DNA of 64,000 nucleotides from Perkinsus chesapeaki (GCA_013115145.1 JAAPAO010000058.1:1-64000); one strand, 5' to 3'. Numbered from the stretch's first letter, positions 10,986 through 24,200 are shown. Notes: generated by a model from the letters alone, not told the origin. Translations and numbers: made by a program.

Positions 10986-12904
10986 TCATCGTCGAGGAAG
11001 CTTTTCAGGAGGTCCACCATCAAGAGAGGATTGCTCAGACTTTTCAGCCTCACGCTGCTTATCCAACTGTCGGAGGTACTTCTCGACATTCACACTCTCG
11101 TTACCGAATACGTAGCTCTCGTCCTCCGCACCGTGTGGCTGAAAGCAAACCTCCCTTTCGTGAAACTGACTTGCGCCAGCGGACTCACCTGTGCCTTCAA
11201 GTCTTGCTCTTCCTCGATATTATCACTTCGGTTCTTCCTCTTCCTCCTATCATGCAGTTTATTGTTACCTTCCACGAACTGTCTCATAGCTTCCCGCTCC
11301 CTCGGCGCTGGTTTCTCCTGTGTGAGCCTGCGAAGAGCCGTATCACTTCCGTCAATGCTCTAGTTTCGTACCATGGATGATTGAGAGCATCCTTCGCAGA
11401 TAGCCTCGTCTCTGGATTAAGGTCCAAGAGGCCCTTCATGAGATCGAGCCCCAACTGACAATACCACACACATGCTCGCTCCACGTTTGGAACCGCGTGC
11501 CTACCTGCGTCAGCGGGCAGGAAACCGCAGAGACGATTCCGCCTTGTGGGAAGCCGATGGCTGCACTCCTCCAGTCTGGCTGCCTCGTTCTTATCTTAAA
11601 CCCCTTAGCATTAACATATCTAACCACAGCACCTTCGCCGATCAGAGCATATCTTAGCAGCTTACGATCTGAACTCAGGCCATGGACGATGAGCGTTGGG
11701 AGTCCCAACCAGGTCTAGTATCTTCTCCAAAACATCGATCTCAGATGCCTCAGCAAAAAGTGGATCCTACCACCGTTGGAATAACCTCAATTCTTCATGT
11801 ATGTCTTACCCTTCTCATAATCTCCCCTACTATACATCCACATGACCACATATCGATCGCCGTAGTGTACTTGTAATCGGCAGGTCCCAGCAGGAGCTCT
11901 GGCAAGCCAGTCCCCGAACAGCATTTGGTCCGTCCGCTCACCTGGCGCTCTATACCATAATGTAACAACTTTGCGGGTCATGGGATCGATGGGCTCCGAA
12001 TACTGTCTAGCCAGTCCGAAGTCGCAGATCTTAAGGACTCCCCTAAAAACCACTGTAGCGTTAGAGCAGCCAAAGCAAGCGAGGTTCCGAATACGCAAGC
12101 CCGCGGCTATTACCGATTATTGAAAAGTATGTTACTCGTCTTTAAGTCTCTGTGAATAATCCATCGCTCGTGCATATACGCGACACCGGAGAGTAATTGC
12201 ACTACTAATGATTTTACCTACACAGAACGGAATTTGCCTATCCCACCGTCGACACCCGTCGGCCTCCCCCACCCATCACCCCTACTACCTCGGCTTGCCG
12301 CAGCCCTTCATCAGGCGTCAAGTGCTCCAATAGGTCCTTTAACTCATGCTCCATGTACTCCATCACCATATAGATTTGAGTGCTTCGTGCCCCGACAACC
12401 TAACAGCTAACCCTCAGCCGCCGGCGACTGGCCGAGGAAAGCATTACCACTTCCGAAACTGTGATGATGTTCTCGTGCCGAAGACGCAGGAGAGTATCGA
12501 CCTCGCGCAAACATGTGAGAGGGAACCCGGAAGACTCGTCCTGTTCTCGCAATTTCACCTAAACTTCAACATGCTCGAAGTCGCGTAAGGTGAACGTGTG
12601 GTGGCACCTGCTTTAGAGCACATATCCGCCCACTGGCCTTCTCCCTGGCACGATACACTACACCATAGGTGCCTTCATCAATCCGATTCAACTTTTCGTA
12701 GTTATCAACGGAACGGCAGCCCTACACGAGCGAAGCTTATTAAGATTACTGCCAATGGAGCGCCTAGACTATAGGCGTCGAGGCTGTCAGTGTCCCTGCC
12801 CCTCCTATTATTACATCCAGTACAGGTATGTGTGGCCTGGACGGCGGCACACCGTTGTTAGGGACCTGTGGCTCATTAGGGGCCACTGGCGGTGTTTGTA
12901 GCAT
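10986..12904 (-). CDS. CDK10/CDK11-type cyclin-dependent kinase
   Basis: Ser/Thr kinase of the CDC2-like family. Reading minus: a Pro-rich leader from ATG 12904, then [22 protein letters not shown] (glycine loop), CALKQ (ATP-binding Lys) and PLTCLRE in the position of the PITSLRE/PISSLRE helix. These are followed by [10 protein letters not shown] (catalytic loop), [26 protein letters not shown] (activation segment) and [13 protein letters not shown]. After an intron the lobe ends with [19 protein letters not shown], followed by a charged tail ending at 10986. The activation segment [15 protein letters not shown] resembles CDK10 slightly more than CDK11. At least eight short introns are present. 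The exon at about 11440-11660 is uncertain. A cyclin-Q-like gene at 43.1-44.8 kb is a candidate partner. Confidence 0.85.
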
Positions 12905-13285
12905 ACGGGGAGGTTGGCCAATGACCCACTAAATAAAGATATTGTACTGCAAACTAGTTAACACAACAGAACAATTCGCCAATTAAGATATGCCTATATT
13001 AGCCGTCATGTGATTTATTTTTACTCTGCCAAATCTCACTGAGCTGCTCCTGTTAGCAGTTCACTTAACTCGTGGGACTTCTGCTCTTGATGAAGCTGTC
13101 CCATGTAATCCAAAGCCTTTGGACCAAAGGGTACGAACTGCTTTGTTCTTTGCTGGCGACAGTAAACCAAACGGTCGATTGATATGGCGTGCGCTCAGTT
13201 TTCGAAAACCAGATATTAGCCAAGCTAGAGGCAAATCAGCTCGCGCCCAGCATAAGCTCAAAATTCCAATTACCACCAAACCATA

Positions 13286-14773
13286 ATGGACTCTTTCAAC
13301 CCCTCCCGTCGACGGCCGCGGACCCCGAACCGATACTCGATGACCGCTACCTTCACCAACGGCACACTCACTTTAAGGGAGATTGTAGGGCGTCCTTGAC
13401 CAAAAGGGACCGAGTGATCCATTGCAGGCATCCGATCTTGCCACGGAAAATGAGGCATTGAAAGATTCCGTAGCGATAGCGAGTGCTTCGATTCATCGTA
13501 GAGAGAAGGCTTTGATCTGTCTAATAAAAGAGGTAAGCCTAACAACTGTAAATGGCCCTGAAACCCCGCTTCAGTTGAGAAGCTTTATTCTGCCGCCGAT
13601 CCTTAAGGAAGATACAATAGCAAGAAGGTAGAACAACTCTGACAAGTCAAATGCAGCACTTCTTCTTTGCAGACTACAACTAACGAACTCATCCAGACAT
13701 GCAATTCGTGAGCTCGGTGGGGTTTTTCGCCCGGGAGAGGTCTCCCCTGTCGAGCGCTGCCTGAACCAGCTCGGTCAATCCTTGAGGGCTATATTGAAAG
13801 TACTATAGGGGAAGGCGAGACAGCTCCAAAGCATAACTCGCTGGCTTTGTCGACGCGCATTTGAGGTTTGAAATGTTCTCAGAAAGAAATCAGCACGGCA
13901 ATGCAACCACTACAGAAGCGAATAGAAGAGTTAGAGGCAGAGAAAGGCAGCCTGGAGGAAAGCTTGGTTAAATCAAAGAACAAAAGAGAAAGGATAAAAG
14001 CTCAGCTGATGAACGAAATAAGGTCAGTCAAATGCGTTAGTGCGTGAGAAAACGATGTCGGCATTTATAGGATCAGTATTAAGTTGCGGAGCCTGCTGTA
14101 TAGGTACAATAAATCGTCTCGAGAGGGTTACGCAATGGACATAGAAAGAACTAAAAAAGTACTGGATAAGGCTCTGAGAGAGCTTGCACGTGTATCTGAG
14201 AGAGCTCAAGCTGCCGAAATGTAGGGGGAAATTAGGGACGACTCTCTTCCTTTTATGAACTATTTCGACTTGCTGTCAGGCTTAACGTCCAACTGAAGAT
14301 CTCACAAGAAAGGATTGAAGCCTCTAGAGTGGACATTGCGACCCAGTGTGAACAGACTGTGAACAAAGCGGACATCGGAACACAGAGCGAAGAGCTATCT
14401 GACGATGACACCTTTCATGAGGTCGAATTCTTAAAAGAGGATGATGCTTCTGAGACTACTCGTACCTGTCGATGCTGCAATGCTCAAAAACAGTTCCTCG
14501 AGGACACGCTGTTGAAGTATCGATTGGAAATTGAACAACTTCGAGTGTTCCTAGAGTAAGTGCGAGTTTGAGCTGATGGAGGGGAGTCTCGGCTTTTTAG
14601 GCAGCGCGATGAGGAGTTGGATAGGTATAAGAAGCGTCCAGGCATATCAAACGTAAGAGTCCGCGGTGACTGCCCTCTTGGCCCACCTCAAATCGATACT
14701 GTTTCAGGGAGAGGTTAGTCGGTCACGCGAAGATGCGAAAATAGACGACATTACATGCGGATCGTTAGAGTGA
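13286..14773 (+). CDS. Coiled-coil protein of unknown function
   Basis: Start ATG 13286. Exon 1 ends 13384 and exon 2 is 13428-13532. Further exons join in phase through the stop TGA at 14771-14773, and every junction is GT-AG with introns of about 43-90 bp. The protein opens with a basic stretch (NPSRRRPRTPNRYS). Most of the rest is heptad-like: QKRIEELEAEKGSLEESLVK, ERTKKVLDKALRELARVSER and LEDTLLKYRLEIEQLRVFLE. A CRCCNAQ motif and an acidic patch (SDDDTFHEVEF) sit near residue 270. It resembles structural cytoskeletal or centrosomal proteins in character only. The neighbouring divergent gene is the CDK. Confidence 0.7.
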
Positions 14774-14949
14774 TACAAAATGAAGACTTGCTTAAACGAC
14801 CTGCAACCCGGAGTGCCGGCTGACGGGATACGCTTGGACTGCAACTGAAGTGGCGTGACGTGACGCGGAGAAAAGCGCATGGACGGAGTGCGAGGATAAT
14901 CACGGATAGAAGAATCTCTACGAAGTAAAGGAACACTAGCAAAATAAGA

Positions 14950-15022
14950 CACCCACCGTGGGGCTCGAACCCACGACCACAAGGTTAAGAGCCTTGCGCT
15001 CTACCGACTGAGCTAGACGGGC
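14950..15022 (-). tRNA. tRNA-Lys (anticodon CTT)
   Basis: The minus strand folds as a full cloverleaf without an intron. The acceptor GCCCGTC pairs with GGTGGGT through wobble pairs. The D arm is GCTC..GAGC. The anticodon arm CAAGG-CTCTTAA-CCTTG shows anticodon CTT. The T arm is GTGGG-TTCGAGC-CCCAC and the discriminator is G. A-box and B-box sequences are intact. CCA is not encoded. Confidence 0.95.
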
Positions 15023-15439
15023 TTGTCAGCATGTACAATGACCTGTGCTTTTACCAAGCGTTCTGCGTTGCAGTCAACCAACCTCCGAACGTCGTAACTC
15101 AAACACGTGTCATAACTATTTAACTTTCGATCGCCCTTCGCCTGAATACCTCAACACTTGCCACTCGCAAACACCTCGAGGTAGACCTCGTCACTATGCA
15201 CCCTAATTACTCTGCATTCCGAAGAACCACGAGACGAGATTGGTCGCTTTGACAATCAATTGGATAACTAGTACATCACGAAAGATGCCATACAACGTCA
15301 CGAGATGCTGTGGCCGCCACCTCCCTCTTTATAGACTTAACGAAACGCAGAATGGTGTAAACTGAGAAACCCGCAGGGAGTGGTGGTGATGACGCACGTC
15401 ACTGTCGCGCAGGAATCACAAAGTATTTAAGGTATAACA
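15023..15439. other. Intergenic, no gene seen
   Basis: This stretch lies between the tRNA-Lys 5' end and the proteasome gene stop. No ORF with coding character, no tRNA and no recognisable small RNA was found. It presumably holds upstream elements of the tRNA gene and the 3' UTR of the proteasome gene. Confidence 0.5.
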
Positions 15440-16646
15440 TTACTCAACCTCACTCAAGTAATCCTTAACCTCAGCAGGGGTAAGAACTCGGAATCTGAAA
15501 CAATACCACTTCGATGATACACATCACCCTACGATGAAGACTACCTCTTCTCCTCAGAGGAGACAATACCAATCTCAATGTTATGCTCGTTGATTGCGCC
15601 TTCGAACCCCTCCTGAACGTTTGGGACATTGCAGGGCAGCATCGAGTGAAGATCCGATAGTAAGCGATGCAGCTGCCATTTCCCCTGTACTACCTTCAAC
15701 GTGAGAATAGCCGTATGAATCGCATCCTCCAGCTCAATGTCTTCTGAGTATCTAATGATGTTATGTACCAGGCAGACAGTGAACTGAGGTAATCACCTTT
15801 TCTCTAAGAATGACTTGGCATTAGCGTAGTTCTTGCCAATGGCTGACGCCTTCCAACCGAAGAAGGCTCCGCTAGGGTCAACCTGGCAAGCAGTCTACTG
15901 AAGAGGAATAACCCAAAACCTTACCTGATAGAGCTGAGGGCCCTCAGTCTCGTCCCAACCAGCAATCATAAGAGAAATGCCAAAGGGGCGAACACCTCCA
16001 GATTGAGTGAACTCCTAAAGGCAATTAGCAGGTTGAAGAGAGCAACACATATGGCGTAGGATACTCACTTGCATGACATTGGCAACCTCTCTAGTGAGCT
16101 GTCGGACTGGGATCTCATCCTCGTAAGTGCACCAGTACTGTTGGGCCTAACGCAAAGTAACGGGTGGAGAATCAATATTTGCTTCTAGGATACATCCCCA
16201 CACCAGCGACGTGAGCGCGGCTGCTTTCATTATTCAGTAAAGTAAGCGTCTGTATGAGCGAAAATGACTACCTGCTTTCGGCCACGGGATAGGATAACTC
16301 TGAAGTCCGGAGGCATACCAGCAAAGACCTGAATGGTATGTTGGATATGCGATAAATCAAGTCCACCAGCGCCCTTATTACGCATCCAATCCTATTGGTG
16401 AAGTTATCTACCTTATGGACCGAGTCCTCATCGGCTAGAATGCTTTGGAACTGAATACGGCGCCCTTACGTTGTTGCTACCGTCCTAACAGCGTACCTTC
16501 TTCTCAGTGGCGAGTACAACACCATTCTTGGCTTTTATTCCCAGAGCCGGCTTTCCCATGGAGACAGCGTTAAGGGCGTACTCGATCTGGCCGAGCTTAC
16601 CAGAGGGAGAGAAGGTAGTCAATGAGAAGGAGTATTCAGAATCCAT
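15440..16646 (-). CDS. PSMA2: 20S proteasome subunit alpha type-2
   Basis: Structural subunit of the outer alpha ring of the 20S proteasome. Splicing nine exons by consensus gives 236 residues, against 234 in human PSMA2. The N-terminus [21 protein letters not shown] is the proteasome alpha signature. [64 protein letters not shown] and [10 protein letters not shown] follow in order. Several introns are multiples of three and stay open, so an unspliced reading inserts false residues, for example between LTLK and EGFEGA at about 15602-15680. The start at 16646 gives the expected short N-terminus. Intact and presumably constitutive. Confidence 0.95.
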
Positions 16647-17171
16647 AACGATGCTATAGAAAAAACAACAACAGCTGCACTTCTTAGATTAGCAAGATCC
16701 TCTACGGGCTAGCCTGCGCTGACTAGTAGAAATATAATAAATAATATACCAAACCTAGTCCCTCTGGATAAGCAGTATTGAGTGATGAAGAAAAGCCTTG
16801 TGTAATGAAGTAGATACTCAAAGGCTATATAGGTTGGTTTATATCCCACATAAGAGACGATTTCTGCCCGCATTTCTATGAAAGGAAGAGACTTATAGTC
16901 AGCTACAGTAAGACCGATGGCACTTGAAAACGACGGACAAGATGTTGTAGAGCTACTAAAGATTTTTATCACGAGTGCAGAAAAATACTATAAAAACACC
17001 TTCGCCGAGGATCGAACCCACGACTCATTCCTACCAATCTTCAAAGCGTTTGTTCATTTCCCTTCTTTGTGACTTTCACGATTTTCCCTCTGTAACTACT
17101 ACATGTTCCTCGTATACACTATGGGCTGCGTTCATCAACTCAACCAGGCTTTCTAGTCCTTTAGACTCCCC
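16647..17171. other. Intergenic, contains a tRNA-like fragment
   Basis: Divergent spacer between the proteasome gene and the DHHC gene. No convincing CDS. Bases 16997-17042 on the minus strand resemble the 3' half of a tRNA (T-loop GTTCGATC, acceptor-like GAAGGTG), but no matching 5' half follows. Confidence 0.5.
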
Positions 17172-18953
17172 ATGGATATTTCAGACTACCTTCGGTTCAG
17201 TGACCCTAGACTCGTAGAAAAGCTCCGGCAAAACACCCAAGTGGTGGGTTATGAAGGTGCACCCAGTACCGCTGGATACTCAGGAGAGGCATCATTGGAC
17301 GCGAGCCTATTGCAAACGAAGCCATTAAGTAGTATAGGGGAATCAGTGGGGAAAATAATGCTCATCAGAGAAGCGAAAGTCTTGGTTACCGAGCGGCCTG
17401 CATTTCTTTGCTCGATCCAAGAATGAGTGTGTGAGAGAGTATTTCCGAAAGGGAAACTACAAGGGGAAGTGTACACCATTATTTGACGGAAGAGTGGTAC
17501 TATTTCGGGAAAAGCTGGTGGGGGATCTTGAAGGTCGGTGTAGGTTATAGGACCACAGAAGCTTACAGTGTCCCTGTCGATGCTTGTACTGCTGCTTATG
17601 TCCCTTACGATGGCATTGCATGTTTGTCCTCATCTTGTCGAGTCCGTAGAGGAGCTCGATGGAGCAGTTCACGGTACGTGAGAGACCCGCGTGCCATGTC
17701 CGATCGAATGCTTTTCAGTAACCAAATTCTTCACCGGCTTATTGGACTACTTTTTGTTACCGCTGTCCTGGGTAAGATAATTAGTAGGAATCTTTAAGGG
17801 TATCTTTCGGGGTGCGCACTAGATATTTTTTATTCTCACGGCATTTTCGGATCCGGGTATCATACCTCGGAGCAATCCCGAGGACCGTCCCGAAGAGCTC
17901 ATCGCCGAGATCAGGCCTCAGCAAATCGACCAGAGGTGAGCCTCGGAACGTGCAAGCCGGTGATAGATGTGGTTATTCAGAACGGGAATGCCTCGTCCTC
18001 GCTATCTGTTATTGAATGGTGTTGCAGTGAAACAGAAATGGTGCCGTAAGTATCCAGTAGCTCCAATCGGGAAGGCAGCGGTTACGTTGATTAGGCACAT
18101 GCAGAATTTACCGGCCCCCTAGGAGCCATCACTGTAGTGTTTGCGACGATTGTGTTACCCGCTTCGATCATCATTGTGCCGTCCTTGGTAGTACCACTCT
18201 CCCCCCTTCGCCTTACTGTGCATCCTCAGGTACTTGTGTGGGCCTCGGAAACTACCGTTACTTCCTGTGCTTGATTGTCACATTAGGTAAGCTATGCTGC
18301 TGCTGCTTCTGCTGCTCTCCTATCTTTATTGGTAAACGTGTCAGGTCTGGCGAGTCTTCTCGCTCTAGGACTCTGTATTGCCCATATTGCCACTGCAGGT
18401 AGGGGCTCGCTGGATGCGGGCGAGGTTTTAGTATTGTTCTTCAGCTGAGTGTAGAAAACAGAAGGTTGGCTACTTCATTCTGGACCATCTCAATGACTTC
18501 CTAGTGGCGATATTCTGTGTACTTCTCGTCGGCGGATTTGCTGTAAGTAACCTCTTTCCGACCTCGGGAGTATCTTGCGCATGCGTGCAGATATGTTAGC
18601 ATATCTTTGTCAGATGTTGAATATGTATCATCTCTACATTACCGCACATAACCTATCAACCAACGAGCATTTGAAGCGATACTACAGGATGAATCCATTC
18701 GACTATGGGACCAAGGAGAACTACTCCAACATCTGTTGTGAGAGGGGGGCCAACGTTCTTTTTTCATCACTTCACCGCCCCTTGTTTCCATCAGGCACGC
18801 CGGACATGCTCCTGCCTACGGTAGCAGGTGGAATGAATATATTAGCAAGCTATCGTAAGCCATACCACACTTCTCTCAGATCGTAGTTGGGTGACCGCCT
18901 CAGGTCAAATTGGTACGCCGAATTCAGATTGCTTATCAGAACTGTACGATTGA
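17172..18953 (+). CDS. DHHC-type protein S-palmitoyltransferase
   Basis: Integral membrane enzyme that attaches palmitate to cysteines of target proteins. The cysteine-rich domain is reconstructed across introns at about 18020-18290 as [35 protein letters not shown] and [13 protein letters not shown]. The DHHC tetrad at about 18161-18172 supplies the catalytic Cys. Hydrophobic segments flank it on both sides, including [17 protein letters not shown] and [21 protein letters not shown]. The downstream TTxE and NPFD motifs appear as [19 protein letters not shown], as expected of this family. The tail ([21 protein letters not shown]) closes at TGA 18951-18953. ATG 17172 begins an acceptable soluble N-terminus. 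Some middle exons (17430-17800) are approximate. Confidence 0.85.
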
Positions 18954-19086
18954 TCTGTATCCATCACCACACACTTGCCCTCACCTTAGTACAACATTCT
19001 CAGTGAATCCTATACTGGTTTCTGTAACCATACCGCCTCTTGTGTCCAGTGTCCCCTTCACTAATTCAACGGGCCAGTGTTTTTCC

Positions 19087-20921
19087 ATGACCTCCATGCC
19101 CACGTCCCATGGCGGCGGCCCTTCGGCGTCGGCGGGCGCGGGTCTGTGGTCGTCTGTTCTAGCATCAGTCGTCCGAGCGATGGATACCCCTCCTAAAGTT
19201 GGAGAGGAGATTACCTTTATAGATTCCCAAGGCTATCAATGTACGGCCAGGATAGTCAGACGAGTGCAGCCTAGTGAAGAGCCGGAGGTGTCGAGTACGT
19301 TTAGAGTGCCGGCGGAAGCGATAATACAGAAGGAAGGGTCTGGAGGTGGACTTGATATGGACAAGAAGGCGGGGGCGGCAGCATCGACGGTACAAGATTT
19401 GGGTAGCATGAAACTGTCGGTGAGGAATTCATTCCTACACGTATCCATGAGCGATACTGCCTATGATGAGATCGGTGCCAAGGGAGCTGAACGTCTACAG
19501 AAGAGAAGGTAGTAGTGGTTGGGGTTGAGGATGCTCTCCAATAGGTCATCTACCGGCTAGACTGGCTCGGTATTGAGTTGTTTGTCAGGACCAAGAGTGC
19601 AGATGCCACTGCGAACGGTGAAGATGGCAACGCACCGACAACTGCATCCACTACAGTCGCCAGAGACTGGCAGCAATCTGACACCCGTCAAGCGGCTGGC
19701 GTGAAGCCCGACACTCCTCCCACGGGTGTGAGTGAGGTACCCACTGTGAACCCCTCTAGTAGCATAAGCCAACGAGAGCCCAACAGTATGGTGTCTAGCG
19801 TTCCCTCCTCGAGCGGGCCGTGCAATCCGCCTTCCTCATTGGTTGGCAGTAAGCATATAGCTTCGCGTATCTTCTGTTATGTTGGTGCTTCAGGTGAGGT
19901 TCGGGACAATCCTAACGACCCTCGCACTACACTGATGATTCGAAACATCCCTACTAAGTTCACCCAGTCCACTTTGCTCGAGGTTATCAACACCCATGGC
20001 TTCTCCTGCACCTACGACTTTTTCTATCTCCCAATAGACTTCCGGTAACACTTGCTGAACGGCTGTGGAAATGCTCTATCAGGTCCGAGAAGAATCTTGG
20101 CTATGCATTTGTCAACTTCACCTCTCCTCAACTGGCCCAGGCATTCAAGCGAGACTTCCACCACAAGAAGCTCAAGTCGCTGACCAGCCGGAAGGTCCTC
20201 GAGATTACCTACGCTCGTTTACAGGTGAAGGTGCTGCTGCACTCTTGGAGTTGGAGCTTTTTCACTTTCAGGGACTGCAGGCAAATATTGATCTCTTCCG
20301 GAGCTCTGCGGTGACCTCTATGGCCTTGCCGCAGTACAAGCCTCTGGTGTTCACCAAAGAAGGGTGGGTGAGGGTAAGGAATAGGTTGACAGTTTCTTAT
20401 CTTAGGGTACCGATGCCGATATCATCCTTAGTAGGGGGAGGCAACAACAGCAGGCAGGGAGGCTCCCAAGGCGGCAGTAGCTACGGTGCAGGATCGTCGT
20501 TCGAGAGCGAAACCGCGGCCAGTGTGACATCCAGTGTGGCCTATGCCAGAGCTGTGCAACCAGGAATGATGCCCGGCCCTATGCATGCTACCTTACACGA
20601 GGGTCAGCCCTACAACCCGCCGTAAGCCTCGGACTCCTCTGGGGTAATAACATTACCCTTCTCAGGCAGCAGCATCCACCTCATACAGGGGGTAACATGC
20701 CGCCACAGATGATGCCTATGCAGATGTGGTACGGTCCACTGCCCCCTCCTCCTCAGCAGCAGCAGCAAGCGGCACAACAAGGGGGAACTCCTCATGTACC
20801 GCACAGTGAAGGATACTTTGCTGCGATGGCTGCGCAACAGCAACAATTCATGCACCCACAACAACAGCCACAACAACAACAACAGCCCAATCAGCATCAG
20901 CAACACCACCACTATCAATGA
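19087..20921 (+). CDS. Mei2-like RNA-binding protein
   Basis: Carries the C-terminal Mei2-type RRM (RRM_2 family), which in fungi and plants binds RNA in meiotic and growth control. Visible core: DPRTTLMIRNIPTKFTQSTL, then HGFSCTYDFFYLPIDFR, then after a short intron NLGYAFVNFTSPQLAQAFKR. The following LTSRKVLEITYARLQGLQ and NIDLFRSS are also typical. N-terminal 230 residues are low-complexity. After the RRM come Gly/Ser-rich and Pro/Gln/His-rich tracts encoded partly by CAG/CAA runs, ending QHQQHHHYQ. Exon 1 is 19087-19508 and exon 2 starts at 19589. ATG 19087 was chosen; a second ATG nine bases later is equally possible. Meiotic function here is only inferred. Confidence 0.85.
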
Positions 20922-21271
20922 GCCTTGCTAAAGCCCCTGTCTGTCCATTGAGGTGACACGCCTTCATTTGTAGCCTGTCTTTTGCGCCACTCTGATCGGA
21001 GATCATTCCACCGCGTCCCCATCCAACTTTCTATCCCTTGGTTGGACATCCCATCCTCTCTAGGATCTAGTAGTCGTTATCATTACTGCATACTATGTTG
21101 ATGTACCTTTGAGTGTCCTGTGGCGCTGTTGCTGCTACCACTGGCCAACGAGACGTTATCGGTTTTGCTCTTCGCCGATTGTACGTGTTTTCTGCCTCGT
21201 TTCTATGGTCATCTCAATCACGCTTGCGTTCGCTGCTTCTATCGCATACCAGCGTCTCCTTCTCCTTCACC
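20922..21271. other. Intergenic spacer
   Basis: Between the Mei2-like stop and the next ATG. It is pyrimidine-rich with no coding signal and probably includes the 3' UTR and a promoter. Confidence 0.5.
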
Positions 21272-24200
21272 ATGAGCCCTCCAGTGAAGCAGTGGGAGCA
21301 AGACGGTGGATGGTATGAGGACGCGAAAGGGGACTATCGCACCAACACTGCCACCGGAGGAGGAGGGGGGAAACAACAACAGGGAAATGTGTTCCATCCA
21401 GAGTTCTCCAAGGAGGAGCTCGCTGAGCTGTTCTCAGTGAAGGTAGGCCGCTATACCGCCCACCATCACTTGTAATGTGTCTTGATTAGGTTGATGCTAT
21501 CGGAGCTGAGACCACTGAGGCTGACGTGTATGAAGTATTTTCTCGTTACGGTGAGGTTAGGGACATCTACATCCCAAAGGAATCGTAATCCTCCTCGTTG
21601 ACTTATTAACTTAATGTCATGTCTCTTAGGGATGGATATACGAACAAGCCTTTCTGTTTTGTCCGTTATGGTTTAGAGGAGGAGGCCCAGCGATCGCTCA
21701 CTGTTCACGATGTTCGCCTACCTGGAGGGAGAACCGATGTCCGTGTACACCTATCTACGAGACATCCTGTCGACAAAGGCCCGAGGCCTCGATCGGCCAT
21801 GCCACAACAGCAGCCGGAACAGATGCCCCCACCCCCACCTCCTCCCCAACAGCAGCAGCAGCCACAAGCGCACTACAGTAACATTGACGACACGGTCCGG
21901 CTTGAGCGTTGGTTGTCAGGTCGTCGACCACCTGTGAAACTAGATATGTCTCCCACAGCGAGAATGGCGCAGCAGAAATCGTACGATGACAGCCCTGGGC
22001 ATCACGCGAGGGAAACCAACGATCCTGCAAGACCGGAACTGTTCTCCCTTAAGGTGGGGACGCCAAAATGGCCTGTCACTCATTTGGTACCATTCTAGGT
22101 TGACTGTCTGGCCGCCGATACTGCACCGGCGGAGCTCGTGAACATCTTTTCTATCTACGGAGTCGTCCGGGAGGTTCGGCGGGAGGGGTTTGATTATCAG
22201 TTAACTGTGTGCGGTGGTCAGGTGTACATACCGGAAGGAGCCTACTATGGCTTTGTAAGGTTCGGCAAGGAGAGTGAGGCACTAGCGGCCCTTGCTGCCA
22301 ATCAGACCATAGTCCTCCGGTACCGTCATGCTACCTTTACTATGTTCATATGGACTTATTAGGGGAGCTTCCCACCCTATGAGAGTCGAACTTTCCGTAC
22401 ATAATAATAAGCAATTGTTCAAGCCTCTCGAGAGGAGGATGTACACTGCCCCTTCCCAGCCTCAACAAGAACAACAACAACAGTCGCAATCGAGGGCATA
22501 CGGTAAACCGACCCACAGGGATGCTCTACAGGTCTCCGCTTCCATTTGCCATGTTGATGTCTTCATCCATCCCCCACCTTTACTCGGTTACCCAAGCACT
22601 GTCCTCTTCTGCCTCAGCCACATCCTCGCAACCGCCACCTCCTCCATCCAACTCCTCTCAACAAGGCCGTTTCTCCCGACCCTCCATCACGGATTCTCGC
22701 CCAAAAGCAAAAGCCCAGTCAACCAAGTACTGTCATTTCCCCTCTTTCTCCCTTTTCCCTTCCGTACGCCCCTCCAGTTCCCTCGCTGCATCGTAGGGTG
22801 CTATCATCAGCGGCAGTGTTTTCTTAGATGGCGCAACTGGAGACTGGATCCTCCTCGAGTTGAGGACTTAACTCCAACAGATAAGGAGGCTAGGGACAAG
22901 TTGATATCCGTCAAAGTATAGCAGCGATGGGCTGCTTCAGGAGTACGTCATGACTATTCAGGTCGACGGCATTGAGGATGCGACAAATCATCGCCAGGAA
23001 GTGTACGAGATGTTCAGCGAGTTCGGAAAGGTAGCCAGCACTCTTCCACCACTGTTTACTTCTTCTGCTAGGTTCGTGAAGTATACGTACCCATAGGACG
23101 CTCTTATAATCCACCCAAGTATATGTTCGTAAGATACGCCACCTTGGAGGAAGGAGAGTGAGTCGGGGAGGGAGACAGCCGACACAATCCTGCGCTATGG
23201 CCGCCTTTGCGTCTATTTTCATAAATCCCCCCTCCAGTATTCGTGTCCTTTGAGGCCTCGCTAGCCCCGGAATATTTCAGTTACTCTTGGGGTCAGTAGG
23301 CTCTCTTACAACACAGTCTGTCATCCGAACCACCTTGGTGTCCGCTTGCTCTGCGATCCCCGCTCGTTCTGGTGTCACCAAATGCTTCCGTTAACCTGAC
23401 ATCTCGCTAGCCCCGCTATCGTATATGGCAGTAGGGGTCAGTAGATGCTCAGACAACAACTTCCTTCGGTTCACGCATTAGGGATGCTGACGCTACAGTG
23501 CATTCCTTATATGCCGGAGGTGACATACCAATGGGCGCTTATTGTCATACGCTTATTAGCTGCTATTTGTAAACACAAGGCCTGTGTCCTTCAGAGCGAG
23601 TTTAAGCCTCAATGGTCGGACAGTGGGCGGCTGGCCGATACGGTGCAGCATCGCGAAGAAGTTGACATCTTCCTCCGGTAGGATATGCCACAGTATAATC
23701 ACTCGAATTGCATTCAGTAGCTACACATGGTGCCCTACCCCCTCCATCAGCCTCGACTGCCAGTGGCAGCTGGAGTAGACGTCCTCCTGTTCCCACATCA
23801 TCAGATGGTTGGACAGAGCAGGAGCAACGACGCGGATGGCGAGTATCTGTACCGGCGAGAGCGACCAAAACCGAGCATTCTCGGGACGAGTCCGGCTACT
23901 CTGGTGGGCACTACTCTTGGAAGGACCACCGTGAGGTGGGCTAGCGGCGGAGGGTGAGTCACTTGGAAGGCTTTTATATTCCACAGTCGGCGTCGTATTC
24001 TCAACAACGGCCGAAACGACAAGTGCTGTCCGCCCAGGAAAGAGAGAGGATGTTCTCTGTTAAGGTGGGAATGCGTCCCCTTTACTTTACTTCACAGCAC
24101 TTAAGGTTAATAACGTCGGCTGGGATATAACAGAAGATGAGATTGAAGATGTCTTCAGCGAGTTTGGCTACATTACTGAAGTCTATCATCCCAAAGATAA

